From NCBI GenBank assembly GCA_017521985.1, contig JAFXAZ010000007.1, positions 1 through 64,000 on the forward strand: a stretch of DNA of 64,000 nucleotides, written 5' to 3'. The stretch's first letter is position 1; each line of letters begins with the position of its first letter. Source of the DNA: Lachnospiraceae bacterium (GTDB taxonomy: Bacteria > Bacillota > Clostridia > Lachnospirales > Lachnospiraceae). The translations under genes were made by a program, and so were the position numbers. The notes under the pieces were generated by a model. That model saw only the letters and a program-made list of their open reading frames with translations, did no database searches and was not told where the DNA came from. Of the stretch, positions 9,301-18,068 are shown in pieces.

Positions 9301-11867
9301 TCCGTCATATAAACACCGCGTCCTGCACCATTCTCAATGGTGAGACCATTCAGAACAACATTTTCCGTACCATTCATTACGATAATATCCTCTGCCATAG
9401 CAGAATAGGTTACAGTTGCATTGCTCATGTCACCGATAGGATACAAGTACAGGATTCCTTTTGCAGGATCGAGATAATACTCTCCCGGCACATCCATCTC
9501 TTCCAATACATTATAATAATAATATGTATTGGATGGAAGACTTCTGGCACCGTATCTGGCACCACCATCCAGTTTTATGGTTCCCTCTTCTGTACGAATT
9601 TCTGCCACGCGTATATTGGTAATGTCCCATTCCGCGTATAAAGATCCCTTCAGCCAAATATTTCCGTCATTTACCCAGGTAGTAGGGCGCAAATCCTGCA
9701 TTTTGTACTCAACACCATCCGAAGAATTAGGATTGTATGGGAAATCACTGTTTGTTACAGTTACCGGTCCAATGTCCAACACTTCTCCTAATGGCAGATT
9801 GTTCACATTAGGATATCGGGAAATGGTAAGTTCCTGCCCATCTATAAAAATCTGACAAGTCGGACCACCCTGTACTCCACCGACAATCGGAGCTACGGAA
9901 GATATACCCTGGGTTGACAAGTCAACCGCTACGATTTTATCCTTCACTCCTTCTTTCAAACGTCCTAATATTGCCTCATCAGTTACTGCAGTAAACGCAT
10001 TTCCTGCAATATCTACACCACCGGAAATTACCACCTCTTCATTATTATAGGCACTCACAATAACAGGAATATCATTGGTACCGGAATGCAGCTGATTCAA
10101 CATAATAGACTCTGAAGTAACATAGATTCCTTCCCTCAAATAAATGACAATTCCCTGAACTCCTAATTTCTGCAATGGCTGTATCAACTCCAGTGCTCTG
10201 GCAATTGTTTTAAAAGGTGCATCTTTAGAACCGTTATTAGTATCTTCTCCGTTCGGAGACACATACAGTTCCACCTGCCCCTGAATAGCAACAGGATTTA
10301 TTACATTTACTTCTTCTTTTGCCTCTCCAAGATCATTTAATTTGTATAAGAATGTAGTATAGGCATCTGCATCCGCAGGAACCGGGGTATAGGTACCATC
10401 ACCAAGACCTAAATCCAAATCCATTGCTGTTCCCGGAATACCTTGACTGCCTATATTTAATTCACTCTTTTTCAAGGTCCAGGATGCCGCAGCCCCATTA
10501 TACTCAAGCACATACCCCAACGGAGCACCCAATTCAAACAATTCCGGAGTATTTGCAGGTGCAGTAATCAGTGGATTGGTTGTCTGCCACTCAGTCCCTG
10601 CTTTAGATACCGTTACTTTTTTTAATGTAGTATCTGTCGGCGTATAAGCAAGCGTCAACGTACTGTCATCGGTAAGCATCACCTTCGCAATTCCTTGCCA
10701 GATTTCCTTACGAGCTTCTTTTATAGTTAAACTGCTGTTCTGTAAGCTTAATACATTAAATCGTACAGCATTCGGAAGAGAAACCCCACTTTGTCCTTTA
10801 TAAGTTAAAATCTTGTCTCCCTTCACAATCGTTGAATCATCATAGGCAGCTGCCAAAGTAGTCACCGTAGCACCGGCTACTGTTATCTCTACGTTTCCAT
10901 AAAGAGTAGGTGTGTAGCTCGTATTCGCATTGTTTCCTGCCGTATATTTATGGGCACCTCTGGCGGCTTTTACCGTACCAGCATTTAAAATTATCTGGAT
11001 ATCTTCATATACGGTAGCATCACCATGAGCTCCGTATATTGAAGCAAGCTCTCCGCCGTTTACGGTAATGCAAATACTTTTATGATGTGCATTATCTGTG
11101 TTACCATGCCCTGAGCCATACAACACATTCGTAATCTTTCCGCCATTTACCGTAATGTCAATGGAATTATCCTTACCTCTCGTTACGCTTCCCTGATAGC
11201 TTGCGCCACCACCATATACCGTACCAAATACCCCACTGTCAATGGTCAGGGAAACATCCTTCATCTCCGTATTCTTTCCCACTTTACTGGTGGTACCCAT
11301 ATACAGATAATCAGCAACAGAATCGGTAGCAGATTCCTCAATCTCTATTCCTATTCCGAAATGCATGGTAAAATAATTGGCATATAAATAATTTGCCTTC
11401 CCGGTTATACAAATATCACGGAAGGAGGTATCTCCAAAGAAATAAAACTTCTTTCCACCAAAATCCAGCCCTGCATTCGCCTTGTAATCCTCACTTTCTC
11501 CCCAAACGGAGGTCAGAATTACTTCCCCAGAATGCTTCGGAAGAAAATAATAGGAACCATCCCCTGCCGGATCATCACATCCATCCACTACACTTACGTT
11601 TCCACAAACAACAATAACCGCCAATGTGTTATTTTCCGGAATTGCATTATATGCATCGGTTAATGTTGCAAATGCATTATCAGCATCCGAACCATTCTTT
11701 GCACCGCTTCCAATACCATCCACATATATCACTGCGTCCGGAGTTGTTGCCAAATTCTCAGAACCAGTTTCCGCCAATACCGGCATAGGATTCATCGCTT
11801 GACCTACTATGGAGAACGTAAGACAAAATGATAATATTATACTAAGAAAATATCTTAACTTTTTCAC
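6381..11867 (-). CDS. Giant secreted beta-helix protein
   Basis: An 1828-residue exported protein. The preferred start is GTG at 11867: AGGAG lies eight bases upstream and it begins with a signal peptide (VKKLRYFLSIILSF then a hydrophobic core ending near VLAET). An ATG 54 bases upstream would start inside an RNA hairpin. After a Ser/Ala-rich opening come right-handed parallel beta-helix repeats. A DUF1565-type entry (YVSPNGEDTNNGSKDAPFKT) lies near residue 545, followed by long runs of N-x-I and GNV turns. Then follow an FnIII-like domain (near WTIAGGADTYEVVIA), a helical FIVAR-like segment, a LamG/concanavalin-like domain and a C-terminal beta domain. No LPXTG or transmembrane anchor is visible. 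It probably binds or cleaves plant polysaccharide outside the cell and feeds the adjacent ABC importer. Confidence 0.8.
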   Translation of the reverse strand: MKKLRYFLSIILSFCLTFSIVGQAMNPMPVLAETGSENLATTPDAVIYVDGIGSGAKNGSDADNAFATLTDAYNAIPENNTLAVIVVCGNVSVVDGCDDPAGDGSYYFLPKHSGEVILTSVWGESEDYKANAGLDFGGKKFYFFGDTSFRDICITGKANYLYANYFTMHFGIGIEIEESATDSVADYLYMGTTSKVGKNTEMKDVSLTIDSGVFGTVYGGGASYQGSVTRGKDNSIDITVNGGKITNVLYGSGHGNTDNAHHKSICITVNGGELASIYGAHGDATVYEDIQIILNAGTVKAARGAHKYTAGNNANTSYTPTLYGNVEITVAGATVTTLAAAYDDSTIVKGDKILTYKGQSGVSLPNAVRFNVLSLQNSSLTIKEARKEIWQGIAKVMLTDDSTLTLAYTPTDTTLKKVTVSKAGTEWQTTNPLITAPANTPELFELGAPLGYVLEYNGAAASWTLKKSELNIGSQGIPGTAMDLDLGLGDGTYTPVPADADAYTTFLYKLNDLGEAKEEVNVINPVAIQGQVELYVSPNGEDTNNGSKDAPFKTIARALELIQPLQKLGVQGIVIYLREGIYVTSESIMLNQLHSGTNDIPVIVSAYNNEEVVISGGVDIAGNAFTAVTDEAILGRLKEGVKDKIVAVDLSTQGISSVAPIVGGVQGGPTCQIFIDGQELTISRYPNVNNLPLGEVLDIGPVTVTNSDFPYNPNSSDGVEYKMQDLRPTTWVNDGNIWLKGSLYAEWDITNIRVAEIRTEEGTIKLDGGARYGARSLPSNTYYYYNVLEEMDVPGEYYLDPAKGILYLYPIGDMSNATVTYSAMAEDIIVMNGTENVVLNGLTIENGAGRGVYMTDCSRSVIQNCKIRQVGTGVVVNGCSESGVIYSDIEMIANRPVEITPGQTIFDYTPSHNFVQNCYIHSTGTKNEKYSAIYMQGTGNVVSHNLIQGTFSVSIYLYIAKECIVEYNEIVGGPTGTSDCGAIYFGYTPNDSGCHIRYNYIHDIGLFSDSNAPNGIYFDEGNSGNFAYGNVMRNVPCGFFTNSGSENVIVNNIVMDGRTGTVNAISGCSIFDNYTTSARIARAGAIETVWNTWQSMSDVQKAALKERYPLQDALYQRIAADMAANNGAGTGLFVSHDNYAANNLIYDCSGIGFAGGTHTVKDNTFMESDPFVNAVNHDYTLKEDVAWDVDENIPLIHMQKVGVSRTIQGVDAFSMYAPFNGNTGVDPKSVLLKWTIAGGADTYEVVIATNEALTEHVVTITTEEPYCYFEDFAFGQTYYWKVTAKTTAKTRISNEVHANDGAVYSFKTMTEEEYKELNQADFADLEELLAQAKALFAQMKEAFEGGLYEDGSKAALNTAITTAEAVVNSNLLQEEVELAERELRAAIELAKLRRQEQYVTFEELNAEDWSDPAGMKGVANVVGDELQFTFSTSNSLRSEMAYAKPIGVRDILQFQFKLDELKAWNGFAIAQSNTNAVITAAAATNGYFICIKPDQIELQKRNNGKSYGNIAVYANKLVDENGAEVPLMTGNTWYDITIAALNETDGSVRILFKVGDTVVFDYLDEEEAITGSEGFGVVIPTKDNGTVYLKKADTSANPDIYAASIGGVNYTTLEAAVNAANTGATVKLEADATLPSSNYDKAITYDLNGHTLTGNTFTGIIATVADSSNGEGLLKVPQNGLALDSNNDGYMPVWDSTNNGYRFTNVTIEDRNVDNTGDALIFAMRPSFGSDAIEKLVAAGHETGMVRVGVRIRWNDPETNTTKTQDLALDDSWLLKMYSDPSVPKGVKFTISGGETITNFTATTIVWSDLSTCPNVEIVGTTHTYQAR

Positions 11868-11890
11868 GTACAAATCTCCTAATTTAGAAA

Positions 11891-11933
11891 GGCGAGACCA
11901 TAGCTGTCTCGTATCCATCACTATAGTCTCGCC
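11891..11933 (-). promoter_or_regulatory. Intercistronic RNA hairpin after the solute-binding gene
   Basis: GGCGAGACTATAG (minus strand, 11933-11921) pairs with CTATGGTCTCGCC (11903-11891) across a 17-base loop. The single DNA mismatch is a G-U pair in minus-strand RNA, giving a continuous 13-bp stem. There is no U tract. It lies between the solute-binding gene and the giant secreted gene. Such hairpins often protect the abundant binding-protein mRNA, which is the role I infer here. Confidence 0.65.
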
Positions 11934-11959
11934 CTGATTTCATCTACCATCTTTTTCGC

Positions 11960-13579
11960 TTATTCAATACCATAATAACGATTATAAGCGGTCTGATAAA
12001 TCTTAGTTAACTCATCAGCACCCATCTGCTGACATTTCTTAACATATTCATCCCAATCTTTTTCAATATCATAAGTTCCGGTAATAAAACCAACATAATG
12101 ATCATCCAGATATAATCCCAAATCTGCTGCAATTACGTTAACCTGATCAACTTCTTCGTTGGTAAAGTGCAGGTAGTTCTGGAATGCAACCTGACTATAT
12201 GCACCCTGGATTTCATTTAATGCTCTACCCATTTCTGTTGTTGCAGGCTGAATCCATTCATCACGATTCCAGTATGGCATAATCATAGCTGTTTTGTAGT
12301 TACGTGAACCAATAAAGCCATCTTTTTCTCCAAGACCTTCAATTACAAAGTTTGCCTCGTCTGTTACCTTGTAATCTACACCTTCCAGACCCCAATAAGC
12401 AGCCTTAGATGCTTCTTCACTGAACAGATAATCTAATAACAATACACATACTTCAGGATATTCTGTATTTGCAGCAATAGCACCGGTTGCTACCTGATAA
12501 GGAGCAGATGCAGCAATTAATGGTGTATCACTTACTTCGCTGGTAAGCGGAACAGGGAACATACCGCCGGTAACAGGGGTATTCTCAGGATCCATATAAC
12601 CATTAAACATAAATACCTGATTTGCTTCTTTCTTTGCTTTTAACTGTGCGGATTCCTGTGTAAAGATTTCGTTATCAAGCATACCTTCTTCGTAGCATTT
12701 GTTCAACCACTGTAACATATATTTGTATTCGTCTGTGGTCTCTACAAAGAATACTTTATCATCCTTTGCATCAAACAGGCAGCCTTCCCAAGGCCAGTAA
12801 CAATTAATACCAACGGTAGAAAGCATCATTCTTTTAAAGGTCTTAGGATCACCGGATAAGCAGATTTCATCTGTTGCATCTCCATTTCCATTTGCGTCAG
12901 ATGTCTGGATTACTTTAAATACTTCATACAACTCTTCTAATGTTGTAGGAGTTTCTTTGCCAATCGCATCGAGCCATTCTTTGTTCATGGAATAGCTTAC
13001 AAGTGTTTTGCTTCCGTTAAAGGAAGGTAATGCATAAATATGACCATCCGCAGACACGCTTGCACCATATGCGTAATCTAAGTTATCAAAACATACCTGA
13101 ATATTTGTGCCAAATTCTTCGATATAACTGTCTAATTCCAAAAGCTGTCCATTCTGACCATAATTCATTACGTCTGTTTCCTTAAAGTCACATCTTAAGA
13201 AAATATCAGGCATTTCATCCGGAGATGCCATAATTAAAGGAAGCTTTGTCTTTAATTCTTCTGCAGGATAGGATTCTACTTCAATAGTAATACCGGTCTG
13301 CTCTTCCAGCCATGCCCAGATTCCTGCATCCGCAGCTTTTGTGAATGGACGTCCGGTAACATCCTGTGTTAAGATTTTAATAGTCACAGGTTCATTCACG
13401 ATAGGAAGTGTGCCCACATTATACAGCGGAGTTTCTTCCACAGTTTCTGCCACAGATTCAGATGTCGCATCTGTCGCAGGAGTGTTGGTTACGTCTTCAT
13501 TTCCACATCCAACAGCAGAAAATGCCATGAATGTTGCAAGTGTAAACGCCATCATTTTTTTGAGAGTTTTGTTTTTCAT
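11960..13579 (-). CDS. Sugar ABC transporter solute-binding lipoprotein
   Basis: A 539-residue extracellular family-1 solute-binding protein of the LplA/YtcQ kind. A lysine-rich start and hydrophobic segment end in the lipobox SAVGC (Cys about residue 25), so it should be a membrane-anchored lipoprotein. The mature part has the usual opening (VTIKILTQDVTGRPF) and length of this subfamily, which carries no ATPase in its operon and uses a shared MsmX-type ATPase. It is followed by the two cognate permeases upstream at 34- and 37-base spacings. In Bacillus subtilis the related YtcQ-YteP-YtcP system imports rhamnogalacturonan disaccharides, which agrees with the GH28 gene here; the substrate remains an inference. 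Confidence 0.88.
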   Translation of the reverse strand: MKNKTLKKMMAFTLATFMAFSAVGCGNEDVTNTPATDATSESVAETVEETPLYNVGTLPIVNEPVTIKILTQDVTGRPFTKAADAGIWAWLEEQTGITIEVESYPAEELKTKLPLIMASPDEMPDIFLRCDFKETDVMNYGQNGQLLELDSYIEEFGTNIQVCFDNLDYAYGASVSADGHIYALPSFNGSKTLVSYSMNKEWLDAIGKETPTTLEELYEVFKVIQTSDANGNGDATDEICLSGDPKTFKRMMLSTVGINCYWPWEGCLFDAKDDKVFFVETTDEYKYMLQWLNKCYEEGMLDNEIFTQESAQLKAKKEANQVFMFNGYMDPENTPVTGGMFPVPLTSEVSDTPLIAASAPYQVATGAIAANTEYPEVCVLLLDYLFSEEASKAAYWGLEGVDYKVTDEANFVIEGLGEKDGFIGSRNYKTAMIMPYWNRDEWIQPATTEMGRALNEIQGAYSQVAFQNYLHFTNEEVDQVNVIAADLGLYLDDHYVGFITGTYDIEKDWDEYVKKCQQMGADELTKIYQTAYNRYYGIE

Positions 13580-13613
13580 AAAAATACCTCCATAAAATAT
13601 TTTTCTATTATTA

Positions 13614-14519
13614 TCAGCCCTTCACTGCACCGATCATAACGCCTTTGGCGAAATACTTTTGCATGAACGGGTAAATAATCATCATTGGTATCGTAGACAC
13701 TACGATAAGACAATATTGCATAATACCTGCTAATTCTACTTCTTTCATTGCATGTGACACATTCTCTATCAGTCCGTCTTCTATCATCTGCTCCAATGCT
13801 TCAATGGACCATAAAAGACGTCGCAGTATTAATGACAATGGATATTTTTCTAAATCTCGCAGATAAATCATTTCCGTAAAATAACTGTTCCATCTGGCAA
13901 CACCAAAATACAACGCCATTACAGCTGTAATCGGTTTGGAAAGAGGCATTACTATTTGTACAAAAAAGCGACCATTTCCGCAACCGTCCACACGGGCTGC
14001 CTCAAACAAATCATCCGGAATTGTGGTGTAAAAAAAGGAACGTGCCAAAATCAAATTGTATGCAGTAGTCAAGGAGCTCAAAATAATTGCCCATCTGCTG
14101 TTAATCAAGCCCAGATTGCTTATATTAATGTAGCTCGGCACCAATCCACCGCCAATATACATGGTTACCATAATAAATCCCATGACTAAATTTCGGCCAA
14201 CACAATCTTTTCTTGACAACGCATATGCACACGGAAGCGTAACAACCAGACTGGCCAGCACTCCCGCCACCGTATAGAAAATGGTATTGGCATATCCACT
14301 CCAGACATCCTTATTCTGAAAAATACTTTCGTATCCGGCCAATGTAAAACCATTCGGAACCAGATAACTTCCCACCACTTGTTTACTGAAAGAAACCACA
14401 ACTATGTAATAAAGCGGATAAAAGCAAACTGCAAAAATGAAAACCATTAATATTCCGTTTACAATGTCAAATATACGGTCAGCACGACACTGATTACGCC
14501 ATTTTCTTTTTCTTTCCAC
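13614..14519 (-). CDS. Carbohydrate ABC transporter permease (YtcP/LplC type)
   Basis: A 301-residue inner-membrane permease with six predicted transmembrane segments. The first begins near residue 20 (ILMVFIFAVCFYPLYYIVVV). The cytoplasmic EAA loop (EAARVDGCGNGRFF, about residues 190-203) contacts the ATPase. The C terminus (KYFAKGVMIGAVKG) is typical of YtcP/LplC proteins. It pairs with the LplB-type permease 37 bases upstream and the binding protein 34 bases downstream. No ATPase gene is in the window. Confidence 0.9.
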   Translation of the reverse strand: MERKRKWRNQCRADRIFDIVNGILMVFIFAVCFYPLYYIVVVSFSKQVVGSYLVPNGFTLAGYESIFQNKDVWSGYANTIFYTVAGVLASLVVTLPCAYALSRKDCVGRNLVMGFIMVTMYIGGGLVPSYINISNLGLINSRWAIILSSLTTAYNLILARSFFYTTIPDDLFEAARVDGCGNGRFFVQIVMPLSKPITAVMALYFGVARWNSYFTEMIYLRDLEKYPLSLILRRLLWSIEALEQMIEDGLIENVSHAMKEVELAGIMQYCLIVVSTIPMMIIYPFMQKYFAKGVMIGAVKG

Positions 14520-14556
14520 GCTATAATTCTCCTCTCTTCCTATTTATCTCATTGGT

Positions 14557-15489
14557 TTACCACAGACTGTTTTCTTTACTCAGCTTACGCGTTATCTGAT
14601 TTACAATTATCAGAATCGTTGCATTTACCACAGAGTTGAACAAGCTGACTGCTGTGGAATAACTATACTGAGCTCCCTGAATACCGGAACGATACACATA
14701 TGTAGATATAACTTCAGAGGACTGCAGGATTGTAGAATTCTGTAATAAGTACACCTTTTCATATCCTACATTCAACATCTGACCACATTTAAGAATAAGC
14801 TGGATAACAATGGTAGGTATTAAAACCGGGAAATTAATATGAATCATTCTCTGTACTTTATTGGCTCCATCCATCTCAGCCGCTTCTAAAAGCTGCGGGT
14901 CTACTCCGGAAAGAGCTGCCAGATAAATAACGGACCCCCATCCTGTTTGCTGCCAAATTCCGGACAGAACATAAATCCACTTAAACGCCGGACCCACTGA
15001 CAACACATTGATACTGTTTAGCCCCATTGCCTGACGAATACCATTAATTGCCATACCAATAATACCTGTAGAAGGACTCAAAAACATGGTTACGGTACCG
15101 CACAAAATTACCATAGAAATGAAATGCGGGGCATATGTCATGGTTTGTACCACTTTTCGAACTCGCATGTTTTTCACTTCATTTAAGAGAAGTGCAAGAA
15201 TAATCGGTAACGGAAATCCCAAAAACAAATTCAATAAGCTCAATGTCAGGGTATTTTTCAACACGGTCCCAAACCAGGCTGAATTGAAAAAGCGCTGAAA
15301 ATGCTTAAATCCTACCCAAGCACTCTCCCCAAAAGCCTGCCCGATTTTATAGTCCTGAAATGCAATCTGTACACCGTAAATCGGCACATAGTGAAAAACT
15401 ATGTAATATACAATTGCCGGAAGCATAAAAAGATATAGCATCCAATTGACGCGTATTTTTTTCCATATTTTACTTTTATTATTTTTCAT
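14557..15489 (-). CDS. Carbohydrate ABC transporter permease (LplB/YteP type)
   Basis: A 310-residue permease of the LplB family, with an opening membrane segment (LYLFMLPAIVYYIVFHYVPI) and the EAA loop EAAEMDGANKVQRM. The start is set at the ATG at 15489, because AGGAGG lies five bases upstream; an upstream in-frame ATG at 15528 lacks such a site. It is the first gene of the import and degradation part of the operon and forms the channel together with the YtcP-type partner. Confidence 0.9.
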   Translation of the reverse strand: MKNNKSKIWKKIRVNWMLYLFMLPAIVYYIVFHYVPIYGVQIAFQDYKIGQAFGESAWVGFKHFQRFFNSAWFGTVLKNTLTLSLLNLFLGFPLPIILALLLNEVKNMRVRKVVQTMTYAPHFISMVILCGTVTMFLSPSTGIIGMAINGIRQAMGLNSINVLSVGPAFKWIYVLSGIWQQTGWGSVIYLAALSGVDPQLLEAAEMDGANKVQRMIHINFPVLIPTIVIQLILKCGQMLNVGYEKVYLLQNSTILQSSEVISTYVYRSGIQGAQYSYSTAVSLFNSVVNATILIIVNQITRKLSKENSLW

Positions 15490-15608
15490 GTTACCTCCTA
15501 TCGTATAATGTCTATATACTCGATGCACGTTGTATGGTGTAATTATATTATATTTCTAGTGTATTTTCTCGTATTAATGTGCACAAAAATACAAATAATG
15601 TGCAAACC

Positions 15609-15632
15609 CTTTAAAAGCAGTTGCTTTTAAAG
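15609..15632 (-). terminator. Possible terminator or processing hairpin
   Basis: A perfect 10-bp stem (CTTTAAAAGC/GCTTTTAAAG) with a four-base loop lies eight bases beyond the stop of the U32-like gene. The following minus-strand sequence (GGGTTTGCAC) has only a weak U run, so readthrough into the ABC genes is likely. Confidence 0.4.
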
Positions 15633-15639
15633 CCACCAT

Positions 15640-16662
15640 TTAACCTTCTGTCATAACCTTTTTAAGCACAGCCTGACAATAATTACAGCTATCACATTTC
15701 TTGCTGCAACTACTTGTCCTCTCAAACCAATCATCCGGAAAGCGGTCATTGTCTATGACGAAAGGTGCAAAGGCCGGACCGAATCCGGGTTCAAATAAAT
15801 CCAGTAAATTGCCGCGATATTCTCCTTTCGTATATGCATCGATTACCATGATTGGATGTGTATGCATTCTGGTAGCAAGCTTCATCATAGAGAAATAAGG
15901 TTCATAATGATGTACATCCTCCGGTCTGATCCATGTATTCTGCAAAACAGAAACCCAATTCTTCTTATTTTTAAGATAATTCCAGCAAGCATATGGCAGA
16001 AACCCCTTAACATTTCTTGCTTTCATTACCTCTTCATTATGAGCGACCAAATTATCATGAAAAGTCTGGAAAGAGCATTCCCTCATGCATCCGCTATTTG
16101 CCAAAAGGTACAATCCTTTTCCATGTTCATCAGCCCAGGCTTTTAACTCTCTGATACGCGCAAAATCGCGATTATAATCCCGGCATATGTAAAAAGAATC
16201 GAAAAGGTGCTTTGCATACTCCATTCCTTTTATGGTACCTATCCTCATATTTACGGAAGCACGTACCTCAATTTCAGAAGAAAAGTTTTTGACCATAAAT
16301 GCAATGGCAGGGGACGTTGTTGTAACAACGTCCACAGAACAGCCCTCATGTTCAAGATACTCCAGAATAGAAATTATCTTGTTAGATAAGCTTTCACTCA
16401 TGCTGTCCCCACCATAACAATTACCATTCAGAAGCAAATCTAATGTAATCCCCATAGATTTTATTTCACGAAGTTCTGATACCAGTGTATTTTGGGCACT
16501 CCAGTCAATGTACCCTTCGTTATTGGTGAAAACACCTCTTCCCGAAGCGGTATCAATCCACGGAAAATATACTTCTGCAATACTATCTTTATACTTTTTT
16601 ACAATATCTAGAAAAGTCTCTTCTCCCTCTTCACGAAGCTGATACCCTATAGAAAACTTCAT
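15640..16662 (-). CDS. Peptidase U32-like Fe-S protein
   Basis: A 340-residue protein with a TIM-barrel-like N-terminal part and two Cys groups. LLANSGCMRECSFQ near residue 205 resembles the U32 signature region. The C terminus carries CSKKCDSCNYC (C-x3-C-x2-C-x2-C), a likely iron-sulfur site. U32 relatives include RNA hydroxylases and ubiquinone-pathway hydroxylases, so 'peptidase' may be misleading. It is transcribed 38 bases downstream of a QueG-like Fe-S protein, suggesting the two act together. It lies upstream of the ABC transporter in the same direction. Function in a glycan locus is unknown. Confidence 0.55.
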   Translation of the reverse strand: MKFSIGYQLREEGEETFLDIVKKYKDSIAEVYFPWIDTASGRGVFTNNEGYIDWSAQNTLVSELREIKSMGITLDLLLNGNCYGGDSMSESLSNKIISILEYLEHEGCSVDVVTTTSPAIAFMVKNFSSEIEVRASVNMRIGTIKGMEYAKHLFDSFYICRDYNRDFARIRELKAWADEHGKGLYLLANSGCMRECSFQTFHDNLVAHNEEVMKARNVKGFLPYACWNYLKNKKNWVSVLQNTWIRPEDVHHYEPYFSMMKLATRMHTHPIMVIDAYTKGEYRGNLLDLFEPGFGPAFAPFVIDNDRFPDDWFERTSSCSKKCDSCNYCQAVLKKVMTEG

Positions 16663-16700
16663 CCGCTCTCATCTCCTTCTTCGCAAATTCCTATCGCAAT

Positions 16701-17786
16701 TTAATCAGCCTCTTTGCTGTGCTGTTCATCTAAAGAAACCGTTCTGCGTGTACTCTCCTTTACTGTCCCATCCGTTATTCGACTGGTATGAGCACCCAGC
16801 TCGCTAACGCTTGTATTCGTAAACTCAACCGGTTCATAATCAGACCAGTCTATACTCCAAAGTTTCTTTCTGCGGAATGGTTTGTGGAACTTGTTCTTTA
16901 AGACACCGCGTGCTTCCAAACTAATCATACATGCACGTGTACATCCCATTGCGCCACATACAGCCTGTCCGCTGTTGTATAGATTTACCGGTTTATTGTA
17001 GAACGGACTATGCGGCGCAGGCTTGATATCATCTCGATCAGCGAAGTAAGTGCCTCGTTCACCATCTTTGCAGATTTCGCCGCCTCGGAATGCAATATCA
17101 CAAGCGTCACAATCCAATTCACCATATTCTATTTCATGACCTGCCAAATTTACTTTGACTGTTTTTTCTGCACTGATTGCTCTGCCCGGACAATTTCTTA
17201 CACATGCCATACATTTATTGCAAAGCTTTGGTCCGTTATAAATTGGATCCGGCTCAAATTCTGCTTCTGTGAGTACCACACCAATTCTTACGCGAGGACC
17301 AAATTCCGGTGTAAGCAGCATCTTACTGTAACCAATTTCTCCAAGACCGGCAAGATATGCACAGAAACGAAGATGTAACATGATATCCGGCTGTGGTTTT
17401 CCTTCCTCTACAGGGCGGGAATAGTTTTGTCTTAAATTACCTCTATTATCAATTCCTCTCCAGTCACTCTGATGTCCGATTGGGATTGCTTCATAGCCTT
17501 CATCCTCAATTACCTTGCATAAATTAATAACCGTCATCGGAATATATGTATAGGTCATGCCGCCATAACCCATTGCGGAATAGTTACTGAAAAAGGTTCC
17601 TTCTTCAATGCCTCTGAGTGAACCCCTCATAACGCGGAAGCCCATTACAATCATGGATTTTGCTTCCGGCATAATGAAACGCGGATCCATCTGTGCAGGA
17701 ACACCTTCAAACCTATCCATGGATGCAATCCCTACAATATCTGCTCCAAAACTCTTAGCATACTGCTTTAATTCTTCCTTTGTCAT
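16701..17786 (-). CDS. QueG-like 4Fe-4S protein (epoxyqueuosine reductase superfamily)
   Basis: A 361-residue protein related to epoxyqueuosine reductase and reductive dehalogenases. LGEIGYSKMLLTPEFGPRVRIG (about 165-186, given here in part) corresponds to the QueG cobalamin/flavin region. CNKCMACVRNCP near residue 205 is a complete 4Fe-4S motif, and further Cys near 230-290 (CDACDI, CGAMGCTRAC) could bind a second cluster. Because it sits first in a sugar operon beside a U32-like protein and diverges from an AraC regulator, it is unlikely to be the housekeeping tRNA enzyme. A reductive step on a small metabolite is plausible but unproven. Confidence 0.65.
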   Translation of the reverse strand: MTKEELKQYAKSFGADIVGIASMDRFEGVPAQMDPRFIMPEAKSMIVMGFRVMRGSLRGIEEGTFFSNYSAMGYGGMTYTYIPMTVINLCKVIEDEGYEAIPIGHQSDWRGIDNRGNLRQNYSRPVEEGKPQPDIMLHLRFCAYLAGLGEIGYSKMLLTPEFGPRVRIGVVLTEAEFEPDPIYNGPKLCNKCMACVRNCPGRAISAEKTVKVNLAGHEIEYGELDCDACDIAFRGGEICKDGERGTYFADRDDIKPAPHSPFYNKPVNLYNSGQAVCGAMGCTRACMISLEARGVLKNKFHKPFRRKKLWSIDWSDYEPVEFTNTSVSELGAHTSRITDGTVKESTRRTVSLDEQHSKEAD

Positions 17787-17910
17787 ACGTTACCTCCCAT
17801 TACACACCTGTAACTTTCTGTCATCAGGTAATACTCGTCTTTCACATGACTTATAATTATTATAAGTTCTCCATACCCTCCTTTCAATACAAATAACGGC
17901 TATTGTTTTA

Positions 17911-17993
17911 TACTTTTCGCTTATTATTTTCCAAATTTTTCATATTGTTCAGAACTTAAATTGCACTTTTCGCTTATACTTTTTTCAAATTTT
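17911..17993. promoter_or_regulatory. Paired direct repeats, probable AraC operators
   Basis: Two copies of a roughly 30-base element occur at 17911-17940 and 17964-17993. Both contain ACTTTTCGCTTAT followed by a T-rich stretch and CAAATTTT. Their spacing of 53 bases is five helical turns, which places both on one face of the helix. They lie between the divergent QueG-like and AraC genes, just upstream of the AraC -35 box. Binding by the neighbouring AraC protein is inferred. Confidence 0.5.
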
Positions 17994-18004
17994 AGCAGAT
18001 TGTA

Positions 18005-18033
18005 TTGACAAAATTATATTTTTTACTTACTAT
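18005..18033 (+). promoter_or_regulatory. Promoter of the AraC-type regulator
   Basis: TTGACA (18005-18010), a 17-base spacer and TACTAT (18028-18033) form a near-consensus sigma-70 promoter. It lies 36 bases before the AraC start codon. Confidence 0.6.
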
Positions 18034-18068
18034 CAAATTAAATTTGTCAACGAAAGGGAGAAGGACGG

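Noticed and set aside
9105-9641. 178-codon plus-strand frame inside the giant beta-helix gene
   Set aside because: It is antisense to regular beta-helix coding sequence and lacks a ribosome binding site.
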